A stretch of DNA of 64,000 nucleotides from UBA3839 sp963627995 (GCA_963627995.1 CAVGCV010000010.1:1-64000), one strand, 5' to 3'; numbered from the stretch's first letter, positions 36,483-44,539 are shown. Notes: a model not told the origin generated them from the sequence alone. A program made the numbers and translations.

Positions 36483-37865
36483 ATGCAAAAGCAACTTACG
36501 CTGAAAGAGAGTTTCACGGTCCGGGGAAAGGGCCTGCATACGGGGCAGTTCATCACGGCCACGTTCCAGCCCGCAGCCGAGGACCACGGCTACAAGATTC
36601 AGCGTATCGATATGGAGGGGCAGCCCGTCATCGACTGCCTCGCGGAGAACGTGGGCGACACCCAGCGCGGAACGGTGCTCGTGAAGGGCGACGTCAAGGT
36701 GAGCACGGTGGAGCACGCCATGGCGGCGCTCTACGCCTCGGGCATCGACAACTGCCTCATCCAGCTCGACGGGCCGGAAATGCCGATTCTCGACGGGTCG
36801 GCACTGGTCTTCATCCAGGAAATCCAGCGCGTGGGGCTCGTGGCGCAGAATGCGAACAAGGACTTCTATGTGGTGAAGCGCAAGATGGAGGTGAAGGGCG
36901 AGAAGGGGGAGCACCTGATTTTCGTGCCGGACGACGAGTTCTGCGTCAATGCGATGATTGCGTTCGACTCGCGCATCCTTGCCAGCCAGTTCGCCTCGCT
37001 CGACCACATGCGGGACTTCCCTGCGGAAATCGCCTCGGCGCGCACTTTCGTGTTCGTGCGCGAGATAGAGCCGCTCCTGCAGCTCGGCCTCATCAAGGGC
37101 GGCGACCTTGACAACGCGATTGTCATCTATGAAAACGAGCTTTCGCAGGAGCGCTACGATGCGCTGGCCGACCAGATAGGCATACCCCACAAGGACGCAT
37201 CCCAGCTGGGCTACCTCAACAACAAGCCGCTGACTTGGCCCAACGAGACGGCGCGCCACAAACTGCTGGACATCATCGGCGACCTCGCCTTGATTGGGAA
37301 GCCGGTGCGCGGGCGCGTGATAGCCACCAAGCCGGGGCACACCATCAACAATAAGTTCGCGCGCGAAATCCGCCGCGACATCCGCAAGCACGAGGTGCAG
37401 TGCCCGGACTACGACCCGAACCAGCAGCCCGTCATGGACGTGAACCGCATCCGCGAGCTCCTGCCGCACCGCTACCCGATGCAGCTGGTGGACAAAATCG
37501 TGGCGATTGATGAAAACTATATCGTCGGAGTGAAGAACGTCACGTCCAACGAACCGTTCTTCACGGGCCACTTCCCCCAGGAGCCCGTGATGCCGGGCGT
37601 GCTGCTGGTGGAGGCCATGGCGCAGGCGGGCGGGCTGCTCGTCCTCAACACGCTGGAGGAGCCAGAGCGCTGGAGTACGTACTTCATGAAAATCGACAAC
37701 GTGAAGTTCCGTCGCAAGGTCGTTCCGGGCGACACGCTGATTTTCAAAGTGAAGCTGCTGGATGCCGTCCGTCGCGGCATCTCGTCCATGCGGGGGCTCA
37801 TCTTTGTCGGCGACACGCTTGTGGCGGAGGCCGAGTTCACGGCGCAAATCATCAAGAACAAATAA
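36483..37865 (+). CDS. lpxC/fabZ: Bifunctional LpxC-FabZ: UDP-3-O-acyl-GlcNAc deacetylase / 3-hydroxyacyl-ACP dehydratase
   Basis: The 460-residue fusion has an N-terminal LpxC part (about 1-310). It shows the zinc-binding histidine of VSTVEHAMAALYASG (His78) and the later HKLLDIIGDLALIG block that supplies the other zinc ligands. The FabZ hot-dog domain (about 318-460) carries LLPHRYPMQLVD and the active-site stretch FTGHFPQEPVMPGVLLVEAMAQ. The first part makes the committed deacetylation of lipid A synthesis; the second dehydrates 3-hydroxyacyl-ACP in fatty-acid synthesis. The fusion joins the two pathways that compete for hydroxyacyl-ACP and is known in Bacteroidota. It lies between lpxD and lpxA. 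Confidence 0.97.
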   Translation: MQKQLTLKESFTVRGKGLHTGQFITATFQPAAEDHGYKIQRIDMEGQPVIDCLAENVGDTQRGTVLVKGDVKVSTVEHAMAALYASGIDNCLIQLDGPEMPILDGSALVFIQEIQRVGLVAQNANKDFYVVKRKMEVKGEKGEHLIFVPDDEFCVNAMIAFDSRILASQFASLDHMRDFPAEIASARTFVFVREIEPLLQLGLIKGGDLDNAIVIYENELSQERYDALADQIGIPHKDASQLGYLNNKPLTWPNETARHKLLDIIGDLALIGKPVRGRVIATKPGHTINNKFAREIRRDIRKHEVQCPDYDPNQQPVMDVNRIRELLPHRYPMQLVDKIVAIDENYIVGVKNVTSNEPFFTGHFPQEPVMPGVLLVEAMAQAGGLLVLNTLEEPERWSTYFMKIDNVKFRRKVVPGDTLIFKVKLLDAVRRGISSMRGLIFVGDTLVAEAEFTAQIIKNK

Positions 37866-37880
37866 GAATACAGACACAGT

Positions 37881-38654
37881 ATGGCGAAGATAAGTCCGTT
37901 GGCTTTCATTGACCCGGAGGCTCGAATTGGAGATAACTGCGAGATCGGGCCGTTCTGCTTCATTGACAAGAATGTGGTGGTGGGCGACAACAACACGTTG
38001 ATGAACAGCGTCACCCTCCTTGACGGAACGCGCCTCGGCAACGGCAACGTCCTGTTCCCCGGGGCGGTCATCGGGGCAATCCCGCAGGACTTGAAGTTCC
38101 ATGGCGAGGAGACGACGGCGGAGATAGGCGACAACAACAAGATTCGCGAGAATGTCACGATACACCGCGGGACAGCCTCGAGGGGCAAGACCGTGGTGGG
38201 CAGCGGCAATCTGATCATGGAGAATGCCCACATCGCGCACGACTGCGTGGTGGGCAGTGGCGTCATCATGGGCAATTCCACGAAGCTGGCGGGCGAGGTC
38301 GTGATTGACGACTACGCCATCATCAGCGCCGTCGTGCTCATCCACCAGTTCTGCCGGATTGGCGGCTATACGATGGTGCAGGGCGGAAGCCGCACCAGCA
38401 AGGACATCCCTCCGTTCATCATTGGCGGAAAGGAGCCGATAGCCTTTGCCGGACTGAACATCGTGGGGCTGCGCCGCCGCCAGTTCCCGCGCGACATCAT
38501 TGAGAACATCCACGACGCCTACCGCCTGATTTATAACAGCAACCTGACGGTGCAGGAGGCGATAGAGCAAATCAAGTTCGGCATCCCGATGGGCAAGGAG
38601 GTGCAGTACATCGTTGATTTCGTAAGTAACTCGCAGCGGGGCATCATCCGCTAA
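37881..38654 (+). CDS. lpxA: UDP-N-acetylglucosamine O-acyltransferase LpxA
   Basis: The 257-residue beta-helix enzyme carries out the first step of lipid A synthesis, moving a 3-hydroxyacyl chain to UDP-GlcNAc. Hexapeptide repeats cover residues 1-185 and a helical C-terminus follows (about 190-257). The catalytic His120 lies in ENAHIAHDCVVG (His125 in E. coli). The motif IHRGTASRGKT is typical. It begins 15 bases after lpxC/fabZ in the same operon. Confidence 0.97.
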   Translation: MAKISPLAFIDPEARIGDNCEIGPFCFIDKNVVVGDNNTLMNSVTLLDGTRLGNGNVLFPGAVIGAIPQDLKFHGEETTAEIGDNNKIRENVTIHRGTASRGKTVVGSGNLIMENAHIAHDCVVGSGVIMGNSTKLAGEVVIDDYAIISAVVLIHQFCRIGGYTMVQGGSRTSKDIPPFIIGGKEPIAFAGLNIVGLRRRQFPRDIIENIHDAYRLIYNSNLTVQEAIEQIKFGIPMGKEVQYIVDFVSNSQRGIIR

Positions 38655-38668
38655 ATCGCAGCAGGGCC

Positions 38669-39220
38669 ATGGTTTTTCGTTTTATCCTGATTTCAAATGA
38701 AGTGGAAGACTTCATGCGCGAAATCCAAATCGACGCGGATGCCACTTTCCTCGATTTCCACAGGACGATTGTCGCGACGTGCGGCTACTCCGACGACCAG
38801 ATAACGTCGTTTACCGTCTGTGAGAACGGATGGGAAAAAGTGCAGGAAATCACACTGGAGGACATGAGCACGGGCAGCGACGAGGATTCCTACGTGATGG
38901 CGACCACGCGGCTGAGCGACTTCCTGGATGAGGAGAAGCAGCACCTGCTTTACACGTTCGACCAGCTGGGCGAACGCGTGTTCTTCATCGAGCTTTCGGA
39001 AATCATCACGGGAAAGTCCCTGAAAGCCCCGAAGGTGACGCGCCAGCAGGGCAATCCGCCCCCGCAGGCGCTCGACTTCGACGAACTGTTCGCCCGGAAT
39101 CCTGTCGCGCAGGGCGCGTCGGAGGCGTTCGAGGCGGACGAGGACATGTTCGGCGACGGCATCAGCGAGGAGGACATCGACCTTGAGGGTCTGGACGTGA
39201 GCGATGGAGAGCCCTTCTAA
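38669..39220 (+). CDS. Plasmid pRiA4b ORF-3-like (IS1096 TnpR-like) protein
   Basis: The 183-residue cytoplasmic protein has an N-terminal domain (about 1-120) of the pRiA4b ORF-3 family, recognised by FRFILISNEVEDFMREIQID, GYSDDQITSF and HLLYTFDQLGERVFFIEL. The last 60 residues are very acidic and probably disordered. The family is often named after an insertion-element passenger gene, but no transposase or inverted repeat is present here. Its function is unknown. It starts 14 bases after lpxA and its end overlaps the miaA start by 17 bases, which suggests coupled translation and a stable place in the operon. Confidence 0.75.
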   Translation: MVFRFILISNEVEDFMREIQIDADATFLDFHRTIVATCGYSDDQITSFTVCENGWEKVQEITLEDMSTGSDEDSYVMATTRLSDFLDEEKQHLLYTFDQLGERVFFIELSEIITGKSLKAPKVTRQQGNPPPQALDFDELFARNPVAQGASEAFEADEDMFGDGISEEDIDLEGLDVSDGEPF

Positions 39221-40130
39221 GCTGCTCCTTGTTCTTCTCGGCCCTACGGCAGTGGGCAAGACGGAGCTTAGCCTGCGATTGGCCAAGCTCTTGTCTTGTC
39301 CCGTCATCTCGGCCGACTCGCGCCAAATCTACGACACCATCCGCATCGGGACGGCCACGCCAACAGCCGAACAGCTGGCGCAGGCACAACATTTCTTTGT
39401 CGGCAAACTCCACCTCGACCAGTATTACAGTGCCGCCCAGTACGAGCGCGAAGTCCTGCAGCTGCTTGACCAGCACTTCCGGCACAACGACACAGCCCTT
39501 CTTGCGGGCGGAAGCATGATGTACATCGACGCTGTCTGCAAGGGCATCGACGACATCCCGACCATCCATGACGACACCCGGGCGTTCCTCCGCCGGAAGC
39601 TGGACGAGCAGGGGCCGGACGCCCTGCTCGCCGAATTGCGGCTGCTCGACCCCGACTACTATGCGATTGCCGACCTCAAAAACACACGGCGGATTGTGCA
39701 CGCGCTGGAGGTGTACTATCAGACGGGAAAAAGCTACACGGCGTTCCGAACGCGGTCGCAAAAGCCGCGTCCTTTCCGCGTCTTGAAAGTGGGGCTGACC
39801 CGCCACAGGGAGAGCCTGTTCTCGCGAATCAACCAGCGGGTGGAAGCCATGATGCGGGAGGGACTGCTGGAGGAAGCGCGCTCGGTTTATCCCCTTCGCC
39901 ACCTCAACTCGCTGAACACCGTTGGCTATAAGGAACTGTTCCGTGTGCTTGCCGGGGAGTGGGAGCTGCCCATGGCCGTGGAGCGAATCAAGAAGAACAC
40001 CCGCGTGTACGCCAAGAAGCAGCTGACATGGTTCAGGCGCGATGACGGCATCCATTGGCTGAACCTCGACGAATGTTCCACGGATGACGCGCTTGGCCGC
40101 ATCGCCGCGCTCATGCGGGAGGGAAAATGA
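39204..40130 (+). CDS. miaA: tRNA dimethylallyltransferase MiaA
   Basis: The 308-residue enzyme transfers a dimethylallyl group to A37 of tRNAs that read codons starting with U. The P-loop GPTAVGKT (about 13-20), the substrate motif SADSRQIYD and the region LNTVGYKEL, then the basic RIKKNTRVYAKKQLTWFRRD, are all clear. It is the last gene of the lpx operon, and its start lies inside the preceding gene. A tRNA gene with its own promoter follows. Confidence 0.96.
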   Translation: MESPSKLLLVLLGPTAVGKTELSLRLAKLLSCPVISADSRQIYDTIRIGTATPTAEQLAQAQHFFVGKLHLDQYYSAAQYEREVLQLLDQHFRHNDTALLAGGSMMYIDAVCKGIDDIPTIHDDTRAFLRRKLDEQGPDALLAELRLLDPDYYAIADLKNTRRIVHALEVYYQTGKSYTAFRTRSQKPRPFRVLKVGLTRHRESLFSRINQRVEAMMREGLLEEARSVYPLRHLNSLNTVGYKELFRVLAGEWELPMAVERIKKNTRVYAKKQLTWFRRDDGIHWLNLDECSTDDALGRIAALMREGK

Positions 40131-40159
40131 AGACCCGAGCTTCCTTTTTTCCGCAGAAC

Positions 40160-40191
40160 TTTGGCGGACGGCGCGAATAAACGTAACTTTG
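40160..40191 (+). promoter_or_regulatory. Promoter of tRNA-Arg
   Basis: -33 TTTG at 40160-40163 and -7 TAACTTTG at 40184-40191 with 20-base spacing, 33 bases before the tRNA. Confidence 0.8.
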
Positions 40192-40224
40192 CACGCAGAA
40201 AAACAAAGAAAACTTGTTTGACGA

Positions 40225-40301
40225 GGCTCGTTAGCTCAACTGAATAGAGCATCTGACTACGGATCAGAAGGTTATAGGTTTGAATCCTATACGAGTCACC
40301 A
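40225..40301 (+). tRNA. tRNA-Arg (ACG)
   Basis: Complete cloverleaf with acceptor arms GGCTCGT/ACGAGTC (one G-T pair), anticodon stem TCTGA/TCAGA around loop CTACGGA (anticodon ACG) and T arm ATAGG/CCTAT. Discriminator A is at 40298 and a CCA is encoded (40299-40301). ACG would be edited to ICG to read CGU/CGC/CGA. Confidence 0.95.
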
Positions 40302-40304
40302 TCG

Positions 40305-40352
40305 AAGTGAAAGGCCCGCCCGCCCGAGGTCGGCTTTTCACTTTTCTTTTTA
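40305..40352 (+). terminator. Terminator after tRNA-Arg
   Basis: Arms 40305-40316 and 40332-40343 pair over 12 positions (AAGTGAAAGGCC with one G-T), followed by a T-rich tail. It ends only about 16 bases before the next start codon, so it may also limit read-through into that gene. Confidence 0.75.
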
Positions 40353-40367
40353 TCAAAACCAACAGCG

Positions 40368-40844
40368 ATGGCAGAAACTTTGCAGATTGCGCAGGGGACA
40401 AAGGCGCAGAAATACGACTGCTTGTACCCGCAGGTGGCGGCGGTTGTTGCCGGCGAGGACGACATGACGGCCAACATGGCCAATGTCGCGGCGATGATTC
40501 ACGAAACGTTCCGTTTCCTGTGGACGGGATTCTACCGCGTTGCGGACGACGAGACGCTGGTGCTTGGCCCGTTCCAGGGGCCGCTGGCATGCACGCGCAT
40601 CCGGAAGGGGCGCGGCGTGTGTGGGGCGGCGTGGGCGAGCGGAACCGCCCAGGTCGTGGCGGATGTGGATGCTTTCCCGGGGCACATTGCGTGCAGCAGC
40701 TTGTCGAAGAGCGAGATTGTCGTTCCTGTTCGGAATGCCGCCGGGAAGGTCGTGGCGGTGCTCGACATCGACTCCGCCGAACCGGCTGCGTTCGACGAAG
40801 TCGATAGGGCCGGATTGGAGCGTATCGTGGCTTTGCTTCGATAG
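40368..40844 (+). CDS. msrC: Free methionine-(R)-sulfoxide reductase (GAF domain)
   Basis: This 158-residue single GAF-domain protein reduces free methionine-R-sulfoxide with thioredoxin in the cytoplasm. Three cysteines, Cys75 (LACTRI), Cys85 (GRGVCGAAW) and Cys109 (HIACSS), have the same spacing (10 and 24) as the redox cysteines of E. coli fRMsr. The motifs FLWTGFYRV, FPGHIACSS and SEIVVPV are diagnostic. No separate promoter is obvious between the tRNA terminator and the start. A bidirectional terminator follows. Confidence 0.92.
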   Translation: MAETLQIAQGTKAQKYDCLYPQVAAVVAGEDDMTANMANVAAMIHETFRFLWTGFYRVADDETLVLGPFQGPLACTRIRKGRGVCGAAWASGTAQVVADVDAFPGHIACSSLSKSEIVVPVRNAAGKVVAVLDIDSAEPAAFDEVDRAGLERIVALLR

Positions 40845-40863
40845 TCCTCCATCCGCCAGAAGG

Positions 40864-40912
40864 AAACCGCCCCATGCACGCCGGTCCCTGTACGGCGTGC
40901 ATGGGGCGGTTT
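40864..40912. terminator. Bidirectional terminator between msrC and nitroreductase
   Basis: Perfect 20-bp stem (arms 40864-40883 and 40893-40912, starting AAACCGCCCC) with a 9-base loop, placed between convergent genes. It reads AAA..TTT on both strands. Confidence 0.9.
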
Positions 40913-40939
40913 TCCGTTAAGCCCTTTCCGCCCTCCGAA

Positions 40940-41569
40940 TCACTCTGCCGGGAATCCTACGGGGTTGTTAAGCAGGGGCGTCTGCTGCTCGCCGAGGTGG
41001 AGCAGTTCCCGAATCTTGCCTGCTTCCATCGAGCCGCGAGGAACGGTGGCCAGTCCGGCGGCCGCGCAGTAAAGGCTGATGTTCTCGGACACGATGCCCG
41101 CGTCGATGGCGACTGTCATCCGCGCGTGCGTGTCGTCGCGCCCGAACTTCTCCATGTCGCCAACCAGGACGATGCACACTGGCGCCTTGGCCACTGACTC
41201 CTGCCGCCCGGCAACGATGGAACGGTGGTCGCCGTCAGCCTTGTGGATGAGGGCGTTTTTCACGGCGTCGTATTCGTACACGGCTGCCGGCATGAACACG
41301 AACAGCCGGATTTCTTTACGGTTCATGGCGGACGGAGCGGTGCGGTGGTCGTTGTCGCGGCTGACACCGCAAGCCGCCCACAGCAGGTCGGCCACGTCTT
41401 GCTGCGAGAGCTGCTTGTCCTGGAACTGGCGGACAGACTTCCGCTGCGCCAGCGCCTGCATGGTGGGGAGGGTTTGTCGGCCCATGTCGGGAGCGGGTAG
41501 CGAGATGTCCTGCGCCGAAACGCAGAGGCTTGTTGCGAACAGCGCCGCAAGGAGGATGTTTCGTTTCAT
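40940..41569 (-). CDS. Exported nitroreductase-family protein
   Basis: The 209-residue protein has a signal peptide (about 1-20, CVSAQ) and a nitroreductase fold that would bind FMN. Motifs are LAQRKSVRQFQDKQLSQQDVADLLWAACGVSR (N-terminal dimer and FMN-binding helix), TAPSAMNRKEIRLFV and DAGIVSENISLYCAAAGLATVPRG. It resembles the SagB/ThcOx-like group. Most nitroreductases are cytoplasmic, so the export signal is notable. The start at 41569 gives the signal; upstream in-frame codons do not look coding. It is transcribed alone, with a -7 box at 41600-41607. The substrate is unknown. Confidence 0.85.
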   Translation of the reverse strand: MKRNILLAALFATSLCVSAQDISLPAPDMGRQTLPTMQALAQRKSVRQFQDKQLSQQDVADLLWAACGVSRDNDHRTAPSAMNRKEIRLFVFMPAAVYEYDAVKNALIHKADGDHRSIVAGRQESVAKAPVCIVLVGDMEKFGRDDTHARMTVAIDAGIVSENISLYCAAAGLATVPRGSMEAGKIRELLHLGEQQTPLLNNPVGFPAE

Positions 41570-41599
41570 TTGGGATTGATTTTTTGGATTGGGTGTTTG

Positions 41600-41607
41600 C
41601 AAATGTA
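41600..41607 (-). promoter_or_regulatory. -7 box of the nitroreductase gene
   Basis: TACATTTG on the minus strand, 31 bases before the start codon. The -33 element is weak. Confidence 0.5.
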
Positions 41608-41797
41608 CGAAAAACGATGGGCTTGCCATGATTTTCCTGCGGAAAAAACCATGGATGGACGGAATTCCATGTTTTCCCGGGATTGGGCGGGAAGGCGAGG
41701 CTTCGCGTATTTCTCATAGGAGGGAAAACGCCGCCCTCTTGGTTTGGTTGCAAATGCCTGTGTATCATCATTTTGCGCATACCTTGCCTCCGCGCCG

Positions 41798-41906
41798 AAA
41801 AACACTGCGGAGGAAAGTCCCGCGCTCCGCAGAGAAAATATATTTTGTCTGCGGACGAAAAATATTTTCTCTGCGGACGTTTTTTCGCTCCTCCGCAGTG
41901 TTTTTC
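41798..41906. repeat. CTGCGGAG palindromic intergenic element, copy D
   Basis: 109-bp core with perfect 18-nt terminal inverted repeats (GAAAAACACTGCGGAGGA and its complement). Inner words include GCGCTCCGCAGAG, GTCTGCGGACG and CTCTGCGGACG around A/T blocks. The right flank (TAAGTCGTTGAACGACAG) resembles that of copy A. Read on the minus strand, the inner order matches copy E. It lies in the 553-bp gap between the divergent nitroreductase and manC genes; only promoters are otherwise seen there. Confidence 0.88.
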
Positions 41907-42058
41907 TTTGACGTTCTAAGTCGTTGAACGACAGTGTCTTTGAATGTCGCCGCTCGAGGTGCCGACTTCCTCTGGATGTTGCGCCGCAAGGCGTGAAAGC
42001 CGGCAGTGTTGGGAATTTCGTAAAAAATGTTCTTTTATGGCTTTTTCACAAAGTCCGC

Positions 42059-42089
42059 TTTGTCGGTGTTGGGCAAATGCCTAATTTAG
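42059..42089 (+). promoter_or_regulatory. Promoter of the mannose-1-phosphate guanylyltransferase gene
   Basis: -33 TTTG (42059-42062) and a near-consensus -7 TAATTTAG (42082-42089) with 19-base spacing, 33 bases before the start codon. Confidence 0.6.
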
Positions 42090-42122
42090 CACTCCGAAAA
42101 GAATACCAATCTTTAATCCAAC

Positions 42123-43208
42123 ATGAAGAATAACAATAACTATTGTGTTATTTTAGCGGGAGGCATCGGTACTCGTCTCTGGCCGTCGAGCCGCCAGCAA
42201 AGGCCCAAGCAATTTCTTGATTTTTTCAACAACGGAGAAACGCTCCTGCAGATGACCTACAAGCGTTACCTCCGCTTTATAGACAGGGAGAACATCCTTG
42301 TCATCTCCAACCACCAGTATGAGGCCCTTGTCCGGGAGCAGTTGCCGGCCCTGTCCGACGGTAACCTGCTGCTGGAGCCGATGCGGCGCGACACCGTGCC
42401 CAGCGTGGCCTGGGCGGCGGTGGAGATTGCCCGCCGCAATCCCGAGGCCTGCATGGTGGTCACTCCGGCCGACCAGGTGATAACGAAGGGCGCGGCGTTC
42501 GAGGAGGACATCCTCCTGGGCCTCGACTATGTGCGCCGCCACGCGCGCCTGCTGACCTTGGGCATCGTGCCCACCCGCCCCGAGACCGCCTATGGCTACA
42601 TACAGATGGCGGACAAGATGGAGCAGGACATCTACCGCGTGCAGTCGTTCACGGAGAAGCCCGAGCAGGAGTTCGCGCGGCTGTTTGTCGAGAACAAGGA
42701 GTTTCTGTGGAACACGGGGCTGTTCATCTGGGGCGTCCAGACGTTCGTCTCGACCATGCGCGAGCAGTTCGACCTGTTCGAGACCATGATGGAGGACGCG
42801 GAGACGTGCCTGGAGCGGGGAACGGCCATCGGGAAGCTGGTGGAGAACGCCTTTGCCGTGTGCCCCAATGTGTCGCTGGAGCAGGGCGTGCTGGAGAAGA
42901 TGGACAATGTGGACGTGATGCTCTGCCATTTCGGGTGGTCGGACATCGGCACGTGGGACGCCCTTTACGACGTCCTCCCCAAGACGTCGGGCAACAACGT
43001 GGTCATGTCGTCCCGGGCCATGCTCTACGACTGCAAGGACTGCATCGTCAAGCTGCCGTCGGGGAAAATCGCCGTTGTGCAGGGACTGGAGGACTACGTG
43101 GTGGCCGACGAGGGGAACATCCTCGTGATTTGCCGCAAGGACGACCAGGGCGCAATCCGCAAATTCGTGAACGACGTGCAGCTCACCGCCGGCGACGAGT
43201 TCGTCTGA
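42123..43208 (+). CDS. manC: Mannose-1-phosphate guanylyltransferase
   Basis: The 361-residue nucleotidyltransferase makes GDP-mannose from GTP and mannose-1-phosphate for polysaccharide and glycoprotein synthesis. The pyrophosphorylase signature LAGGIGTRLWPSSRQQRPKQF is at about 11-31, and the sugar-binding FTEKPEQEFA is near 180. It is the short form without the C-terminal isomerase domain, which matches its length. It stands alone, with its own promoter and a convergent terminator. Confidence 0.94.
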   Translation: MKNNNNYCVILAGGIGTRLWPSSRQQRPKQFLDFFNNGETLLQMTYKRYLRFIDRENILVISNHQYEALVREQLPALSDGNLLLEPMRRDTVPSVAWAAVEIARRNPEACMVVTPADQVITKGAAFEEDILLGLDYVRRHARLLTLGIVPTRPETAYGYIQMADKMEQDIYRVQSFTEKPEQEFARLFVENKEFLWNTGLFIWGVQTFVSTMREQFDLFETMMEDAETCLERGTAIGKLVENAFAVCPNVSLEQGVLEKMDNVDVMLCHFGWSDIGTWDALYDVLPKTSGNNVVMSSRAMLYDCKDCIVKLPSGKIAVVQGLEDYVVADEGNILVICRKDDQGAIRKFVNDVQLTAGDEFV

Positions 43209-43242
43209 TTCAGGGGGAGCGCGGTTCTTGACGTGACAAAAC

Positions 43243-43286
43243 GCAGCAGGGGGATTCGCCATTGCCGGCGAATCCCCCTGCTGCGC
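43243..43286. terminator. Bidirectional terminator between manC and the thioredoxin-like gene
   Basis: Perfect 19-bp stem (arms 43243-43261 and 43268-43286, beginning CGCAGCAGGGGGATTC) with a 6-base loop, placed between convergent genes. It lacks a T run. Confidence 0.8.
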
Positions 43287-43297
43287 GATGGCGCCGC

Positions 43298-44446
43298 TTA
43301 CAGTAGCTTCTGGATTTCAGTCTCCAGGTTCTGCACTGCGTCGCTGCGCTTCACGATTTCGTTCTCCCTGTTGATGAGGAAGAACGTCGGCAGTGCCTGG
43401 ACGCCATAGGTCTTGGTGGCCGTTCCGTTCGTCTCGTGTACGCAAATCCATGGCAGGTTCTCGACGGAGAACTGCCAGAAGTGGATGTCGTCGTCCAGGG
43501 ACACTTGGTAAATCTCCAGCCCGCGCTCGTGGTACTTGTCGTACAGCTCGCGCATCATGCGCGTGCGGACGGCCGAGTCCTTTCCGCCGTACATCGTGAA
43601 GTCGAGCAGCACGACTTTCCCCTTCAGCCCCGACAGCGTGTGCAGCTTGCTGTGGATGTCGGGCAGTTCCATGTCGATGATTCCTGTTTCCGTGATTTTC
43701 GACTCGTCGATGTCGATGGCCCGCTGTTGCCGCGGGGCCGTGTTCTCCATTCCTCGGATGGCTGCCTGGCAGATGCGCTCGGTGCGGGGAGCGTCGTGGT
43801 ACAGTCCGTCCCAGGCCGTGGCGATGGTGGCGTAGCACTTCACGTCCTCGCGGCTGTTCATGGGGTCGAATAGCAGGTGGGTGCCGAACAGGTCGGTAAT
43901 CGACTGGCAAACGGCGTAGTAGGCGTATGCTTCTTGCGGTGCTTTGAAGATGTAGTCGTTCCGCATCTTCTCCTTGTAGCTTCTGACGAGGCTGTCGATT
44001 TCGTCCGCCTTGTCGCCGGGCAGCATCTCCTCGTTGCGCTCAATCGCCACCACCTTTCGCTGCAATTCCTGCTGGAGCGTGTGGATTTCCTTAATCTTTA
44101 AGGCACTTTCCGAGCCTTCCACTTCGTAGTCGCTCATCATCGTCGGGTAGGACGCGCGCAGTGTGACCGTCTCTGTCGAGTCGATGGAGAAATAAATGTG
44201 TTTCCTCCCGACGCGAAGCATGTAGAACTCGGGCGTCTCACTGCGGTTCCTCCGAAACTCGAATTTTCCGTCTTCTTTCAGCCTTACGGAGTCGATGGCT
44301 TCGAACACGTTGTCCAGATTCATCACCTCCATATACAGCGTACTGTCCTTCGCTCCCCCGATAGAACCCTGCACGCAGAACTGCGGCTGCCTGTCGCAGG
44401 CGGCAAGCGTGAGGATGGCAGAAATGCCCAACAAAAATTTCTTCAT
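43298..44446 (-). CDS. Thioredoxin-fold lipoprotein (DUF4369/TlpA-like) lacking CXXC
   Basis: The 382-residue lipoprotein has Cys17 in LTLAACDRQ. The N-terminal half (about 22-110) is a beta-sandwich like the DUF4369 domain of Bacteroidota TlpA-type proteins, followed by a helical linker. A thioredoxin-like domain occupies about 255-382. Where TlpA has WCxxC, this protein reads DFTMYGGKDSA (282-292), with no redox cysteines, while the cis-proline loop (VQALPTFFLI) is kept. It is therefore unlikely to be a disulfide reductase and may bind a partner or act in another way. It is transcribed alone, divergently from tig, with a TAAATTTG box at 44471-44478. Confidence 0.82.
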   Translation of the reverse strand: MKKFLLGISAILTLAACDRQPQFCVQGSIGGAKDSTLYMEVMNLDNVFEAIDSVRLKEDGKFEFRRNRSETPEFYMLRVGRKHIYFSIDSTETVTLRASYPTMMSDYEVEGSESALKIKEIHTLQQELQRKVVAIERNEEMLPGDKADEIDSLVRSYKEKMRNDYIFKAPQEAYAYYAVCQSITDLFGTHLLFDPMNSREDVKCYATIATAWDGLYHDAPRTERICQAAIRGMENTAPRQQRAIDIDESKITETGIIDMELPDIHSKLHTLSGLKGKVVLLDFTMYGGKDSAVRTRMMRELYDKYHERGLEIYQVSLDDDIHFWQFSVENLPWICVHETNGTATKTYGVQALPTFFLINRENEIVKRSDAVQNLETEIQKLL

Positions 44447-44470
44447 TTTTCTTGTTTTTCAGAATGGTTG

Positions 44471-44478
44471 CAAATTTA
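44471..44478 (-). promoter_or_regulatory. -7 box of the thioredoxin-like lipoprotein gene
   Basis: TAAATTTG on the minus strand, 25 bases before the start codon. No good -33 is seen. Confidence 0.5.
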
Positions 44479-44539
44479 GCGTTTTTCCCAAGCACAGCCG
44501 TTGTTGAGGCTGCCCTTTTGCAAAAAAGACAGCGGAACG

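Noticed and set aside
36360..38570. Minus-strand open frame of 736 codons across lpxC/fabZ and lpxA
   Set aside because: It spans two real, conserved genes on the other strand and has no domain.
38669..39220. Insertion sequence, suggested by the IS1096 TnpR-like family name
   Set aside because: No transposase, no flanking inverted repeats and a tight overlap with miaA; it looks like a resident operon gene.
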